Below, piece after piece: positions 52,469 to 61,227 of a DNA stretch of 64,000 bases. The notes beneath the pieces are model-generated. The model saw nothing but the letters and a program-made list of their open reading frames with translations. It was not told the origin of the DNA and did not search any database. The position numbers and the translations under genes are program-made. The DNA is from Flavobacteriia bacterium. Lineage in GTDB: Bacteria > Bacteroidota > Bacteroidia > Flavobacteriales_D > Crocinitomicaceae. The number at the start of each line of letters is the position of its first letter. Position 1 is the stretch's first letter. The stretch spans positions 124,001-188,000 of the forward strand of contig JACPDW010000008.1 of the NCBI GenBank assembly GCA_016183815.1, written 5' to 3'.

Positions 52469-54085
52469 ATGAAAAAAACGCTTACAATTTTAAATGCTAT
52501 TTTACTTTTATTCTTTATGAATAATAGTTTAGCACAATCTTTATTTAAAGATTTAATTCCCGGACCACACCCCGCTTCAAGTACACCTGATGATTTTATG
52601 AATGTCGGAAATACCATGTATTTTGTAACAGCAGTTTCAAGTACAGGATCAAGTCTTTATAATAACCAATTATGGAAGTCTGACGGTACTGTTGCTGGAA
52701 CGGTTTTATTAAAAGACAGTTTATCTGTTACAAATATTGCTCATCCTGTAAAACTTCGGGCAAATGCTAATGGTATTTTATATTTTACCGTAATAGATAA
52801 TCCAGGTTGTTCAGTTTGTGCTCCAGAATTATGGAAGTCGGATGGAACAGTAGCAGGGACAGTAATGATTACTACATTAGATTATACTTCTTATTGGGGA
52901 GGTGGAACTGGCTCAGAACCAACAAGTTTTGTTGCTTCTGGAAACAAATTATATTTTGTGTTTAATAATACCGACAATGATTATGAGTTGTGGACAAGTG
53001 ATGGGACAGCAAATGGAACTTTCGAAATTATCAATTTATGTGAAAGTTGTAGTGGAGTAGATCCTGAAACACCAATATTTTCTTATCATGAAAAAGTTTA
53101 TTTTTCAGGAACAACAACATCTTATGATAATTATGAATTATTTGTTTCGGATGGTACTTCCGGAGGTACTGGAATAGTTAAAGAGATAAACCCTGAAAAT
53201 CAATTTGGAATGAATTTTGGTTCAGAGTCAAATAATTGGTACATTTTTAATGACCACATATTTTTTACTGCAACTGATGGAACCAATTTTGGAATATGGA
53301 AAACAGATGGTACAGAAGTGGGAACAGTTTTAGTAAAAGCTCCCATTGATGGATTTACTCTTCCAATTATTTTCAAAAATAAATTGTATTTTGGAAATGG
53401 AAATACTGCATTATGGAAAACTGATGGTACTGAAGCAGGTACCGAATTAGTTAAAGAAAATATTGGAAATATTAGAGGAGCCAATAATGATTTTCTTTTT
53501 ACACATAATATGACTACTTTAACCTCCCCACCTTATTATGCAGATTTCACTTGGAAATCTGATGGAACTACCGCAGGCACAACTGAAGTTTCAAATCACA
53601 TTGGAATGTCGGCGTCAAGAAGTGTGATAGGAAATAATATGTATATAACTAGACTTGATTCTGCTGGTTCAACAAATATAGGTGTATGGGTAACTGATGG
53701 TACTGATTCGGGTACATCTAAGTTATTAGAAGGTTATGGGACAGGTTATGTTCATATTTTTAACAATAATGCATTTTTTACAAATTATGAAACAGCTACT
53801 GGTTATGAACTTTGGTCAATAAGTGGTTCAGGAACAAATAATTTGACTGAAAATAATAAAAACGAATTAATTCTTTATCCTAATCCTACAAATGGAGTTG
53901 TGTATTTAAAAAGTTCATCTTTAAAAAATACTAAAATCAGTATAACAAATATTTCAGGAAAACTACTTTTAGAAAAAGAAGAGGTTACAGAAATTGATTT
54001 ATCTACATTTGTTGATGGAGTTTATTTTGTCAACGTTTTAAACGATGGAATAAATTATACGCACAAAATCATTGTACAAAAATAA
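52469..54085 (+). CDS. ELWxxDGTxxGT-repeat protein with T9SS tail
   Basis: The 538-residue protein has a signal peptide (ILNAILLLFFMNNSLAQ) and about eight copies of the ELWxxDGTxxGT repeat (LWKSDGTVAGTVLL, LWTSDGTANGTFEI, IWKTDGTEVGTVLV, LWKTDGTEAGTELV, WKSDGTTAGTTEV and others), which probably form a propeller-like surface domain. The C-terminal ~75 residues are a T9SS sorting tail (LILYPNPTNGVVYL, VDGVYFVNVLNDG). It is exported and attached or released at the cell surface; its role is unknown, possibly binding. A strong terminator follows. Confidence 0.88.
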   Translation: MKKTLTILNAILLLFFMNNSLAQSLFKDLIPGPHPASSTPDDFMNVGNTMYFVTAVSSTGSSLYNNQLWKSDGTVAGTVLLKDSLSVTNIAHPVKLRANANGILYFTVIDNPGCSVCAPELWKSDGTVAGTVMITTLDYTSYWGGGTGSEPTSFVASGNKLYFVFNNTDNDYELWTSDGTANGTFEIINLCESCSGVDPETPIFSYHEKVYFSGTTTSYDNYELFVSDGTSGGTGIVKEINPENQFGMNFGSESNNWYIFNDHIFFTATDGTNFGIWKTDGTEVGTVLVKAPIDGFTLPIIFKNKLYFGNGNTALWKTDGTEAGTELVKENIGNIRGANNDFLFTHNMTTLTSPPYYADFTWKSDGTTAGTTEVSNHIGMSASRSVIGNNMYITRLDSAGSTNIGVWVTDGTDSGTSKLLEGYGTGYVHIFNNNAFFTNYETATGYELWSISGSGTNNLTENNKNELILYPNPTNGVVYLKSSSLKNTKISITNISGKLLLEKEEVTEIDLSTFVDGVYFVNVLNDGINYTHKIIVQK

Positions 54086-54133
54086 AAAATTAAATTTTTA
54101 ACTACTATTTGAATTTTTAAACTGAAAACTGAG

Positions 54134-54165
54134 AAAAGATTGTCTTTTTTGGCAATCTTTTTTTT
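54134..54165. terminator. Bidirectional Rho-independent terminator
   Basis: AAAAGATTG (54134-54142) pairs perfectly with CAATCTTTT (54153-54161), followed by more T and preceded by A. It lies between the convergent T9SS cargo gene and the sulfatase-like gene, and could serve both. Confidence 0.8.
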
Positions 54166-54186
54166 AATAAATGCCAATACTATCAA

Positions 54187-56547
54187 TTACTCAATATAGA
54201 AAGCTTTTAAAACAACATTCCTTGCGTTTAAATGCAATTTTTTGTTATTCCATAAAAATGGAATTATATCAAAATTTTTATGATGTTTTAAATTGTTTAG
54301 ATCAATTTCTATAAAAAAATCAAATTTATTCCACGAATTTGCTTTAAATTCCCCTATTAGTAATGGGTTTGCTTGTTTCCAAATTGAAAGATTTTTATTG
54401 TTTATACTACAGGTTAATATAGGAAGTGTTCCTAATTCTTTTTTGTTTTTTAAAAAATAATCTAGTTTAACATTTATTTTTAAAATTGAAATATCTTTAA
54501 GATGAATTGTATCAGATAATATATTATATACATTATTATTTGAAATTTCTTCTATAATTTGATAATCTAAAAATTTATACTTTTTATTGTATATAATTTT
54601 GTAATATAAGTCAAAAGGTATTATTTTATTTTCAAGAATACAATAAGAAGATAGACTAGTGTATTGCTTGATTTTATCATTTAAATATTTTATTTTTGTT
54701 TTGTCAACAAGTTTCGTTAATTTCAAATCATCTGAGATTTTAAATAGTTCTTTTTTTGCTAAAAAATGGTCTTTATAAATTAAGTAATTATTTAGATGAT
54801 CATAAGAAGAAATTACTTGATTTAATTTTTTTTGTTGATTATTCATTCTTAATCCAGAACCCATAAATGAAACTAAATCAGGCATCTTAATATAATAATT
54901 TTGATTTAATAAACATAACAAAGAAGGTAAAATATCTAAATGAGAAGATATAGCATCTACTCTTTTGTGAAATTTTAATAAGTCACTGTATATTATAATT
55001 GGCACTTTAAACTTATCTATCTCATATTGATTAAATAATTCAGTTCCATGATCTCCAGTAATAATAAAAATTGTATTATCTAATTTGCCATTTTTTTTAA
55101 GAGATTTAAAATATAATCGTAAACATTGATCGAGGTACCTAAAAGATGAATATGCTTTTGAATTATTTAATATAAATTTTTTGTGTCTAAAATTATTTTT
55201 TTTCTTCATTTCATCAATAAATTGACTTAAGATATATTTTTGATTTGGAAATGCATAAGGATAGTGTGTACTAATTGTAAGGAATACATCTAAAAATGGT
55301 TTTTTTATATTTTTAAAAATAGTTCTATCATCTACTATTGACTTATTAAATAAATCTTCATCAGGATAACCCCAAATATTCTCTTTTGAAAAATTTTTAT
55401 TAAATTTTTTTTCCCAAGAATGAACAATATAATTTGTTTTATGATATTTTAGAAAATTATTCATTTTATTGAATTCAATATCAACACCACAATAAAACCT
55501 TGAAAAATATTTTTTCTTAAGAATACTGATTAAAGATAAATGGTTTGGGAATTCAAGTTCTTGGAAAATAGAATATTCAGGGGAATTAGGTGTTGAAGCC
55601 AATATTGCTGGTAACACATTATATGTTTTTTCTGAGGTTGAAATAACATTTGGAAAATATAAACTTAAATCTGACAATGAATCTAAAAATGGCATTAAAT
55701 TTCCAAAATTATTCGCATTTTTTCCAATAAAATCACTAGATAGACTTTCTAGTATAATAATAACTATGTTTGGAGGGGATGATTTTTTATTAAACATAGA
55801 TACAAATTCGCTGTTTGATGCTAACCTATGTAATAATGGATAATTAGGATCAATTGGCACACCTCCTAGAAAATCTGAATTTATTTTTGATATGTCATAA
55901 TTAAGATTATCCACTCGATTTAAATATTCATTACTTCTTACAATAAAATAAATTAATTTATTGTTAACTATCTTATTAGCAATGTTTTTTTCACTTTGAT
56001 AATATGTAAATGAGATGAAGAATGAAGTGAAAAAGGTACAAAATAGCAATATTATTGACCTTTTTATAAGCTTGATTTTATTTAAAATAAAGTGAAAAAA
56101 GAAATATAAAAAAACTAAAACTATAATTTTTAAATAAAAAAATAGCGATTGATTTGACCCGCCAATTATAGTTTTTATTTCTTCACCTGAAAAACTAAAA
56201 ATCACTTCATTTAAAGGTTCTTTTACTATTATAAATATCTCAATTAATACGTAATAAACTGAAAAAATTATTACATTCATGATGTGAAAAAACAATTTTC
56301 TTTTTAAAATAATAAAATTGAATAAAGAGGTACAAAATCCAATTATAAATTGGAGAAAATTTGAAAAAACAAAATCAATAAGAATACCACCAAATAAATA
56401 TCCAATTTTTAATGATGAATTTGGATTAAAGAATTTAAATGAAAAATATTCATAAATTCTTAATATAACAAAAATGATAAAAATAGTATATACTAATGGG
56501 CTTATAAAAAATAAATTAAGTCTAAGTCTATTTTTATAATTCTGCAT
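54187..56547 (-). CDS. LTA synthase-like sulfatase-domain membrane protein
   Basis: The 786-residue protein has about five N-terminal membrane helices (residues 10-200), then a sulfatase/alkaline-phosphatase-like domain: NIVIIILESLSSDFIG with a metal Glu, SEKTYNVLPAIL with the candidate nucleophile Thr, and the metal motif ITGDHGTEL. This is the layout of lipoteichoic acid synthases and of phosphoethanolamine/phosphoglycerol transferases, so it may transfer a phospho-group to an envelope glycan or lipid. A ~180-residue C-terminal domain after the sulfatase part is not recognised. The gene appears even more AT-rich than its neighbours, which may hint at transfer. It stands alone. Confidence 0.8.
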   Translation of the reverse strand: MQNYKNRLRLNLFFISPLVYTIFIIFVILRIYEYFSFKFFNPNSSLKIGYLFGGILIDFVFSNFLQFIIGFCTSLFNFIILKRKLFFHIMNVIIFSVYYVLIEIFIIVKEPLNEVIFSFSGEEIKTIIGGSNQSLFFYLKIIVLVFLYFFFHFILNKIKLIKRSIILLFCTFFTSFFISFTYYQSEKNIANKIVNNKLIYFIVRSNEYLNRVDNLNYDISKINSDFLGGVPIDPNYPLLHRLASNSEFVSMFNKKSSPPNIVIIILESLSSDFIGKNANNFGNLMPFLDSLSDLSLYFPNVISTSEKTYNVLPAILASTPNSPEYSIFQELEFPNHLSLISILKKKYFSRFYCGVDIEFNKMNNFLKYHKTNYIVHSWEKKFNKNFSKENIWGYPDEDLFNKSIVDDRTIFKNIKKPFLDVFLTISTHYPYAFPNQKYILSQFIDEMKKKNNFRHKKFILNNSKAYSSFRYLDQCLRLYFKSLKKNGKLDNTIFIITGDHGTELFNQYEIDKFKVPIIIYSDLLKFHKRVDAISSHLDILPSLLCLLNQNYYIKMPDLVSFMGSGLRMNNQQKKLNQVISSYDHLNNYLIYKDHFLAKKELFKISDDLKLTKLVDKTKIKYLNDKIKQYTSLSSYCILENKIIPFDLYYKIIYNKKYKFLDYQIIEEISNNNVYNILSDTIHLKDISILKINVKLDYFLKNKKELGTLPILTCSINNKNLSIWKQANPLLIGEFKANSWNKFDFFIEIDLNNLKHHKNFDIIPFLWNNKKLHLNARNVVLKAFYIE

Positions 56548-56639
56548 ACTTTTATTAATCTTTCTATCTTTTTAATAAAAAAAATTGTTATGTTGTTTTT
56601 AAAAAGAATCTTTTTTTATTCAAAAAATTCTTAAAATAA

Positions 56640-57335
56640 TTATTTCAAAAACTCATTGATGAAAAATTTCTCCAATTCTTCTCCACCATTAAGGATTTTT
56701 TTACTCCATTCAATTTTTAATTGATTTTGATCAAATTCAGTCAATTTCCAATTAATATTTGATTTTTCTAAAATATTTCTTGTATGTTGTAAAATTAATG
56801 CAACTGAAACGGAAATGTTAAAACTTTCTGTAAATCCATACATTGGAATACATATAGTTTCATCTGCTTGATTCAATAAATAGGTGCTAAGTCCTTGTCT
56901 TTCTGTTCCAAACAAAAAAGCAGTTGGTTTAGACAAATCAATACTTTCTATGCTTTTTTCTGAATGAGGTGAAGTAGCTATTAGTTGAAAAGACTTTGTT
57001 TTTAAATAGTTTATGCAGTCATCTTGAACGTCATTGCCTTGATTAAATTGATGAACATCAACCCATCTTCCTGAACCGAGAGCTATATCTCTTTGGACTT
57101 TATATTTGACTCCTTTTTCTATAATATTTAAATCCTGAACTCCAAAACAATCACAAGTCCTTAAAACAGCACTTGCATTGTGTTCTTGATAAACATTTTC
57201 TAAAACCACAGTAATATGTCTTGTTCTTTGTGCTGCAATTTTGTTAAATAATTCAACCTTATGAGAACTTATGATTTTATAAAATTCATTTAATAAAAAA
57301 TTTTGTTGTTCACAATTTTTCAATAAAGAAGCCAT
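56640..57335 (-). CDS. trmH: SpoU-type RNA 2'-O-methyltransferase, TrmH-like
   Basis: The 231-residue protein matches the SPOUT family with the three motifs in order: ENVYQEHNASAVLRTCDCFGV (Asn-Arg motif 1), TAFLFGTERQGLS (motif 2) and IPMYGFTESFNISVSVALIL (motif 3). It corresponds to TrmH, which methylates the 2'-OH of G18 in tRNA; other SpoU targets cannot be excluded. The N- and C-terminal extensions are typical of TrmH. It is on the same strand as the HU gene but separated from it by a terminator, so it has its own unit. Confidence 0.88.
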   Translation of the reverse strand: MASLLKNCEQQNFLLNEFYKIISSHKVELFNKIAAQRTRHITVVLENVYQEHNASAVLRTCDCFGVQDLNIIEKGVKYKVQRDIALGSGRWVDVHQFNQGNDVQDDCINYLKTKSFQLIATSPHSEKSIESIDLSKPTAFLFGTERQGLSTYLLNQADETICIPMYGFTESFNISVSVALILQHTRNILEKSNINWKLTEFDQNQLKIEWSKKILNGGEELEKFFINEFLK

Positions 57336-57372
57336 TTAGACAGAATTTATTTCTCTTCTAATTATAGAAAAT

Positions 57373-57404
57373 AAAAAAGGGCGTTTGTAAGCAAACACCC
57401 TTTC
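57373..57404 (-). terminator. Rho-independent terminator of the HU gene
   Basis: On the minus strand AAAGGG-TGTTTG pairs with CAAAC-GCCCTTT (57376-57403, one mismatch) around a 4-base loop and continues into a T run (57373-57378). It lies just after the HU stop codon. Confidence 0.85.
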
Positions 57405-57420
57405 GTAATTTTTTGGTGAA

Positions 57421-57693
57421 TTAATTCACTTTATCAGATAATTCAGAACCCGCTTTAAAACGAACTACGTTTTTAGCTGCAATTTTGATTTCTTTACCTG
57501 TTTGTGGGTTACGACCTGTTCTAGCTTCTCTTTTAGAAACTGAAAAAGAACCGAATCCTACTAAAGAAATTCTGTCACCTTGTTTTAATGCACCAGCTGT
57601 TGCTGTTACAAATCCATCTAATGCTTTTTTAGCATCTGCTTTAGTCAAACCTGACTGTGATGCAATTGCATCAATCAATTCTGCTTTGTTCAT
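57421..57693 (-). CDS. HU family DNA-binding protein
   Basis: HU is a small nucleoid protein that bends and compacts DNA. The 90-residue protein is a standard HU: MNKAELIDAIASQSGLTKAD at the start, DRISLVGFGSFSVSKREARTG with the beta-arm signature GRNPQTGKEI, and the ending FKAGSELSDKVN. It has its own promoter (57725-57732) and terminator, so it is a single-gene unit, likely highly expressed. Confidence 0.95.
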   Translation of the reverse strand: MNKAELIDAIASQSGLTKADAKKALDGFVTATAGALKQGDRISLVGFGSFSVSKREARTGRNPQTGKEIKIAAKNVVRFKAGSELSDKVN

Positions 57694-57724
57694 AGTTTTG
57701 GTTTTAAAAAATTAAAATACAGGA

Positions 57725-57732
57725 CAAATATA
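57725..57732 (-). promoter_or_regulatory. Promoter -7 box for the HU gene
   Basis: On the minus strand this reads TATATTTG, matching TAnnTTTG, 31 bases before the start codon. A -33 box was not found. Confidence 0.5.
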
Positions 57733-57886
57733 GTCTAAAATCCTTGTAGAATGCGACTTTCAGAAAAAAAAATCATAAAATGTTGATAAATGAGGTGAAA
57801 TGTTAATAAGTAAAAAAACGCATTTCGTCGATATGATACTGAATATCAATAATATATGTGTTTTTTACATCAATTAAAAAAAATCA

Positions 57887-58834
57887 TCAATTTTCACTAA
57901 TTTTCCACTTTTTAAAGGAAAAACCGGCTAAAAACTCTTTAGTTTCCATTCTTTTTTTACCTTCTAACTGACATTCTTTTATGCGTAAATAGTAATTTTT
58001 ACATGGAAAAAGCAATTCGTTTTTATTTTCTAAAATTACATTTTCACATTTTAGTTTTGTTTTTTCAGTTTGAAAAATTTTCAAGATTTTAGTCTGTCCA
58101 TTTTCTATATTTTCAATACAAGTCCATGCAGAAGGATAAGGAGACAATCCTCTGCATAAATTGTGAATTTCATCAACATTTTTATTCCAGTTAATTTTAG
58201 TATTTTCTTTGTTTAGTTTTGGTGCTAATCTCAAAGGAGTATTTAATGTCAATTCATTTTGCTTGATGGGATTAATTTTTCCATTTTTAATCTGTAAAAC
58301 ACTTTTAAAAACAAGTTCTTTTCCTAACTCCATTAATTTATCGTGTAAAACTCCAGCTGTTTCATTTTCGTCAATTACTACAGTTTCTTTAAACAAAATG
58401 TCACCCGTGTCAATTTCTTTTTCAATAAAAAAAGTGCTTACTCCTGTTTCTTTATCGCCATTGATAATTGCCCAATTGATAGGTGCAGCTCCTCTGTATT
58501 GAGGTAATAGAGAAGCGTGAAGATTTATAGTCCCTTTAGATGGCATTATCCAAATGATTTCAGGTAACATTCTAAAAGCTACCACCACAAATAAATCAGC
58601 ATTAAGTTTTTTTAACTCTGAGACAAAAACATCGTCTTTTAAATTTAAAGGTTGTAAAATTGGTAAATTATGTAAAAGTGCGTATTCTTTTACCGCACTG
58701 AATGAAATTTTTTGACCTCTTCCAGTGGGTTTATCTGCAACAGTAACCACAGCTACAATCTCACATTTTTCTTTCACTAGTTTATCTAATATTCCAACGG
58801 CAAAAGTTGGCGTGCCCATAAAAACGATTTTCAT
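57887..58834 (-). CDS. fmt: Methionyl-tRNA formyltransferase
   Basis: Fmt adds a formyl group to initiator Met-tRNA using formyl-tetrahydrofolate. The 315-residue protein has the signature MKIVFMGTPTFAVGILDKL at the start and the catalytic region INLHASLLPQYRGAAPINWAII with Asn, His and a later Asp (KEIDTGDILF). The C-terminal domain (from about residue 205, LCRGLSPYPSAWTCIE) is complete. Its ATG overlaps the stop of the glycosyltransferase gene upstream by 4 bases, so the two are co-transcribed. Confidence 0.95.
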   Translation of the reverse strand: MKIVFMGTPTFAVGILDKLVKEKCEIVAVVTVADKPTGRGQKISFSAVKEYALLHNLPILQPLNLKDDVFVSELKKLNADLFVVVAFRMLPEIIWIMPSKGTINLHASLLPQYRGAAPINWAIINGDKETGVSTFFIEKEIDTGDILFKETVVIDENETAGVLHDKLMELGKELVFKSVLQIKNGKINPIKQNELTLNTPLRLAPKLNKENTKINWNKNVDEIHNLCRGLSPYPSAWTCIENIENGQTKILKIFQTEKTKLKCENVILENKNELLFPCKNYYLRIKECQLEGKKRMETKEFLAGFSFKKWKISEN

Positions 58835-60348
58835 TCGGTGAGTATTTGGTATATATAATTATTATGTTCCTTTCCTATAAGTTTCATATTTTTTTGTCTA
58901 TATTTTTCTAAATATGATTTGTCTGTAAAAAGAATATAATCAGGATTCTGACTAAGAAAATAAGGATATAAATGTATGGTTTCTGGGATTGTGTCAATTA
59001 TATTCCATCCTTTTCTTTTAATTTTGAGTAATGCTCCACTTGGAGAACGATCCGTAAATATAATCCACTTTGATTTTGGGGAAATTTTATGATTTTCAAT
59101 AAATAAAGAGGTATATTTAAGTTTATTTTCAATGTTTGCGTAATAATCTTTAGAAGTATCTATATTCCATCTGACCTCCATTTTTTTTTGAGTATGTTTA
59201 ACTGAAGCAAATAATAAAACAATTAATACTAAAATGTAAAATACATTCATTTTTTTTGGCAGAAAGCTATTTATTTTAGAAAAAGATAAAATTCCAATCA
59301 TCCAAAATAATGGATACATATTCAACATATAATAATCATGACTTTTGAATTGCATAAAAAACAATAGAAAATAAACACTTAGACCAAGAATTAAAAAAAC
59401 ACTTAAAAAATTATAGATCTTATCAGTTTTTTTCCAAAAAACTAAATGAATTCCAATCAAAAAATAAAAAACATGAATTAGAGATGGATAATAATAATCC
59501 GAAAACCAATAATTTCTAATTGAATCAAAAACTTCTTTTTTTCCTTGATAACTAGTTTCCCAATATGGCAAAGGAGAAGTAGTGAAATAATGTGCGTTAT
59601 TAAGATTATTATACCAATACATGAAAAAGTACCAAAAAAACAAAAGACATAATGATACAAAACAAGATATCAAAAACAAACGATTAAAATAAATTTTAAG
59701 ATTTTTCCTATTTTGAAAATAAATTGTAAAAAACAAAGCCAAAAAAGCAGCAATAGGATGTAAAAAATAGGTAGCTTTTAATAAAGAAGCTAAAGTAAAA
59801 AATCCTAAAGCAATTATCCAATGTTTTTGCTTATTGTTTTCATAAAATAAAGTAAAATAATACCATGCAATTACTGTACAAGCCAAACTAATGCTATCGG
59901 GTAAAAAATTAAAAAAATAATAAAGATAAATGGGAGAAGAAATGCACAATAAACATACTAGAGTTGCCAAAATATTATTTTTTATCCATTTATTGGCTAA
60001 TAAATACAAATAAATCAAAGAAATAAATGAAAACAAAAATGACCAAAATCGAAGTAGATATTCTTTTTCACCTAAAACTTTATACAATAAAGCCGTTAGA
60101 TAATAAAAAATTGGAAATTCACAAGCATTATTTCCATTGATAATTGATAAATTAAAAATTTCAGGATGAAAAAAGCGAAATCCATTACGATAATAATTAG
60201 CTACAAAAGAAATACTGTCTGTTTGTCTGATGTAATGAATTCCAAATGGACCTTGAAATAATATAGTAAAGGCAGAAAAAGAAAAAAATAAAATTATTAC
60301 AAAAAAAAGGAAAAAATAGAGTTGATATTTTGAGTAAAAATTCTTCAA
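58831..60348 (-). CDS. ArnT/PMT-like membrane glycosyltransferase (GT39 type)
   Basis: The 505-residue protein has about 10-12 membrane segments. An early periplasmic loop carries GIHYIRQTDSISFVANYYRNG, with an Asp following helix 1 like the catalytic Asp of GT39/PMT_2 enzymes (ArnT, protein mannosyltransferase). FLPDSISLACTVIAWYYF lies in the middle, and a soluble C-terminal part of about 90 residues follows. Such enzymes transfer sugars from polyprenyl-phosphate donors to lipids or proteins outside the inner membrane; the acceptor is unknown. It is co-transcribed with fmt (4-base overlap). Confidence 0.78.
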   Translation of the reverse strand: MKNFYSKYQLYFFLFFVIILFFSFSAFTILFQGPFGIHYIRQTDSISFVANYYRNGFRFFHPEIFNLSIINGNNACEFPIFYYLTALLYKVLGEKEYLLRFWSFLFSFISLIYLYLLANKWIKNNILATLVCLLCISSPIYLYYFFNFLPDSISLACTVIAWYYFTLFYENNKQKHWIIALGFFTLASLLKATYFLHPIAAFLALFFTIYFQNRKNLKIYFNRLFLISCFVSLCLLFFWYFFMYWYNNLNNAHYFTTSPLPYWETSYQGKKEVFDSIRNYWFSDYYYPSLIHVFYFLIGIHLVFWKKTDKIYNFLSVFLILGLSVYFLLFFMQFKSHDYYMLNMYPLFWMIGILSFSKINSFLPKKMNVFYILVLIVLLFASVKHTQKKMEVRWNIDTSKDYYANIENKLKYTSLFIENHKISPKSKWIIFTDRSPSGALLKIKRKGWNIIDTIPETIHLYPYFLSQNPDYILFTDKSYLEKYRQKNMKLIGKEHNNYIYQILTE

Positions 60349-60361
60349 ATTTTAAACTAGT

Positions 60362-61069
60362 TTATTTCAACTCATATTTAATATAAACTGTTGATTGTAA
60401 CTTAATTTTTTTAAAGCTCATTTCTTCATGACCTTCATAAGATTTTGAACTCATTTCACTTTCAGGTCTCATATCCATTGAAAAAGCTCTATTTGACATA
60501 TTAAAAGAATCAAAAGAAATAGGATAACTTTCATTAATAATCAAAGGTTTTCCAATACTATTACCAATTGCATTTGTAAGATATATAGCTTTTTCTTTAG
60601 CTTCTTTAATGGCTTTTATCCTTAAATCTCTTTTAAATTCTTCCATCTTGCTGTGGTAAACTTTTGAAATATAGGCATCATATATCTTAATTTCATATAG
60701 TCCATTAAACAAGTCATTTACCTCTTTAGCTGTACTTAATTTTAAGCTGTAAGTAACTTTTGATAAAACTTCTTTTTGTTTTATTCTCAATTTAACCTGG
60801 TCGGAATTAGCGTCTTCTAAACTTAGTTTTTCAGCATTAATGTTTATTTTTTTTAATAATTCTCGCACATTTTTTTCTTGAATTTCTAAAGTTATACGTT
60901 CTTTATTTTCAATTCTTTCTCTTAAAGTTATACTAACATAAATTTCATCTGGAATTATTTCCAATTCTGAAACACCATTTACTTCAATATATGGAATTTC
61001 ATGAATATTTTGAGTATTACCAAAAATGCTACTCAATATAAACAAATAAAATAATAGTTTTTTCATCAT
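60362..61069 (-). CDS. SIMPL domain-containing secreted protein
   Basis: The 235-residue protein has a signal peptide (LLFYLFILSSIFGNTQ) and a SIMPL/DUF541 domain: PYIEVNGVSELEIIPDEIYVSITL at the start, VTYSLKLSTAKEVNDL in the middle, and RDLRIKAIKEAKEKAIYLTNAIG near the C-terminus, followed by IGKPLIINES. SIMPL proteins are periplasmic; E. coli YggE is linked to oxidative stress resistance, but the mechanism is open. It ends 13 bases before the glycosyltransferase gene on the same strand, so it may be the first gene of that operon. Confidence 0.85.
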   Translation of the reverse strand: MMKKLLFYLFILSSIFGNTQNIHEIPYIEVNGVSELEIIPDEIYVSITLRERIENKERITLEIQEKNVRELLKKININAEKLSLEDANSDQVKLRIKQKEVLSKVTYSLKLSTAKEVNDLFNGLYEIKIYDAYISKVYHSKMEEFKRDLRIKAIKEAKEKAIYLTNAIGNSIGKPLIINESYPISFDSFNMSNRAFSMDMRPESEMSSKSYEGHEEMSFKKIKLQSTVYIKYELK

Positions 61070-61227
61070 TTTTTATTTACAAAAATACAGTTTTATATTG
61101 TTTTTTGATAGAAAAATTAAAATGCCTTTTAAAAAAGTTCATCTAAGAACTCAAAATCAATTATAAAATACTTTTTCTTTATCGATTTTTAAAATCAAAA
61201 GTTACTACACTTTAAGAAAAATAAAAA

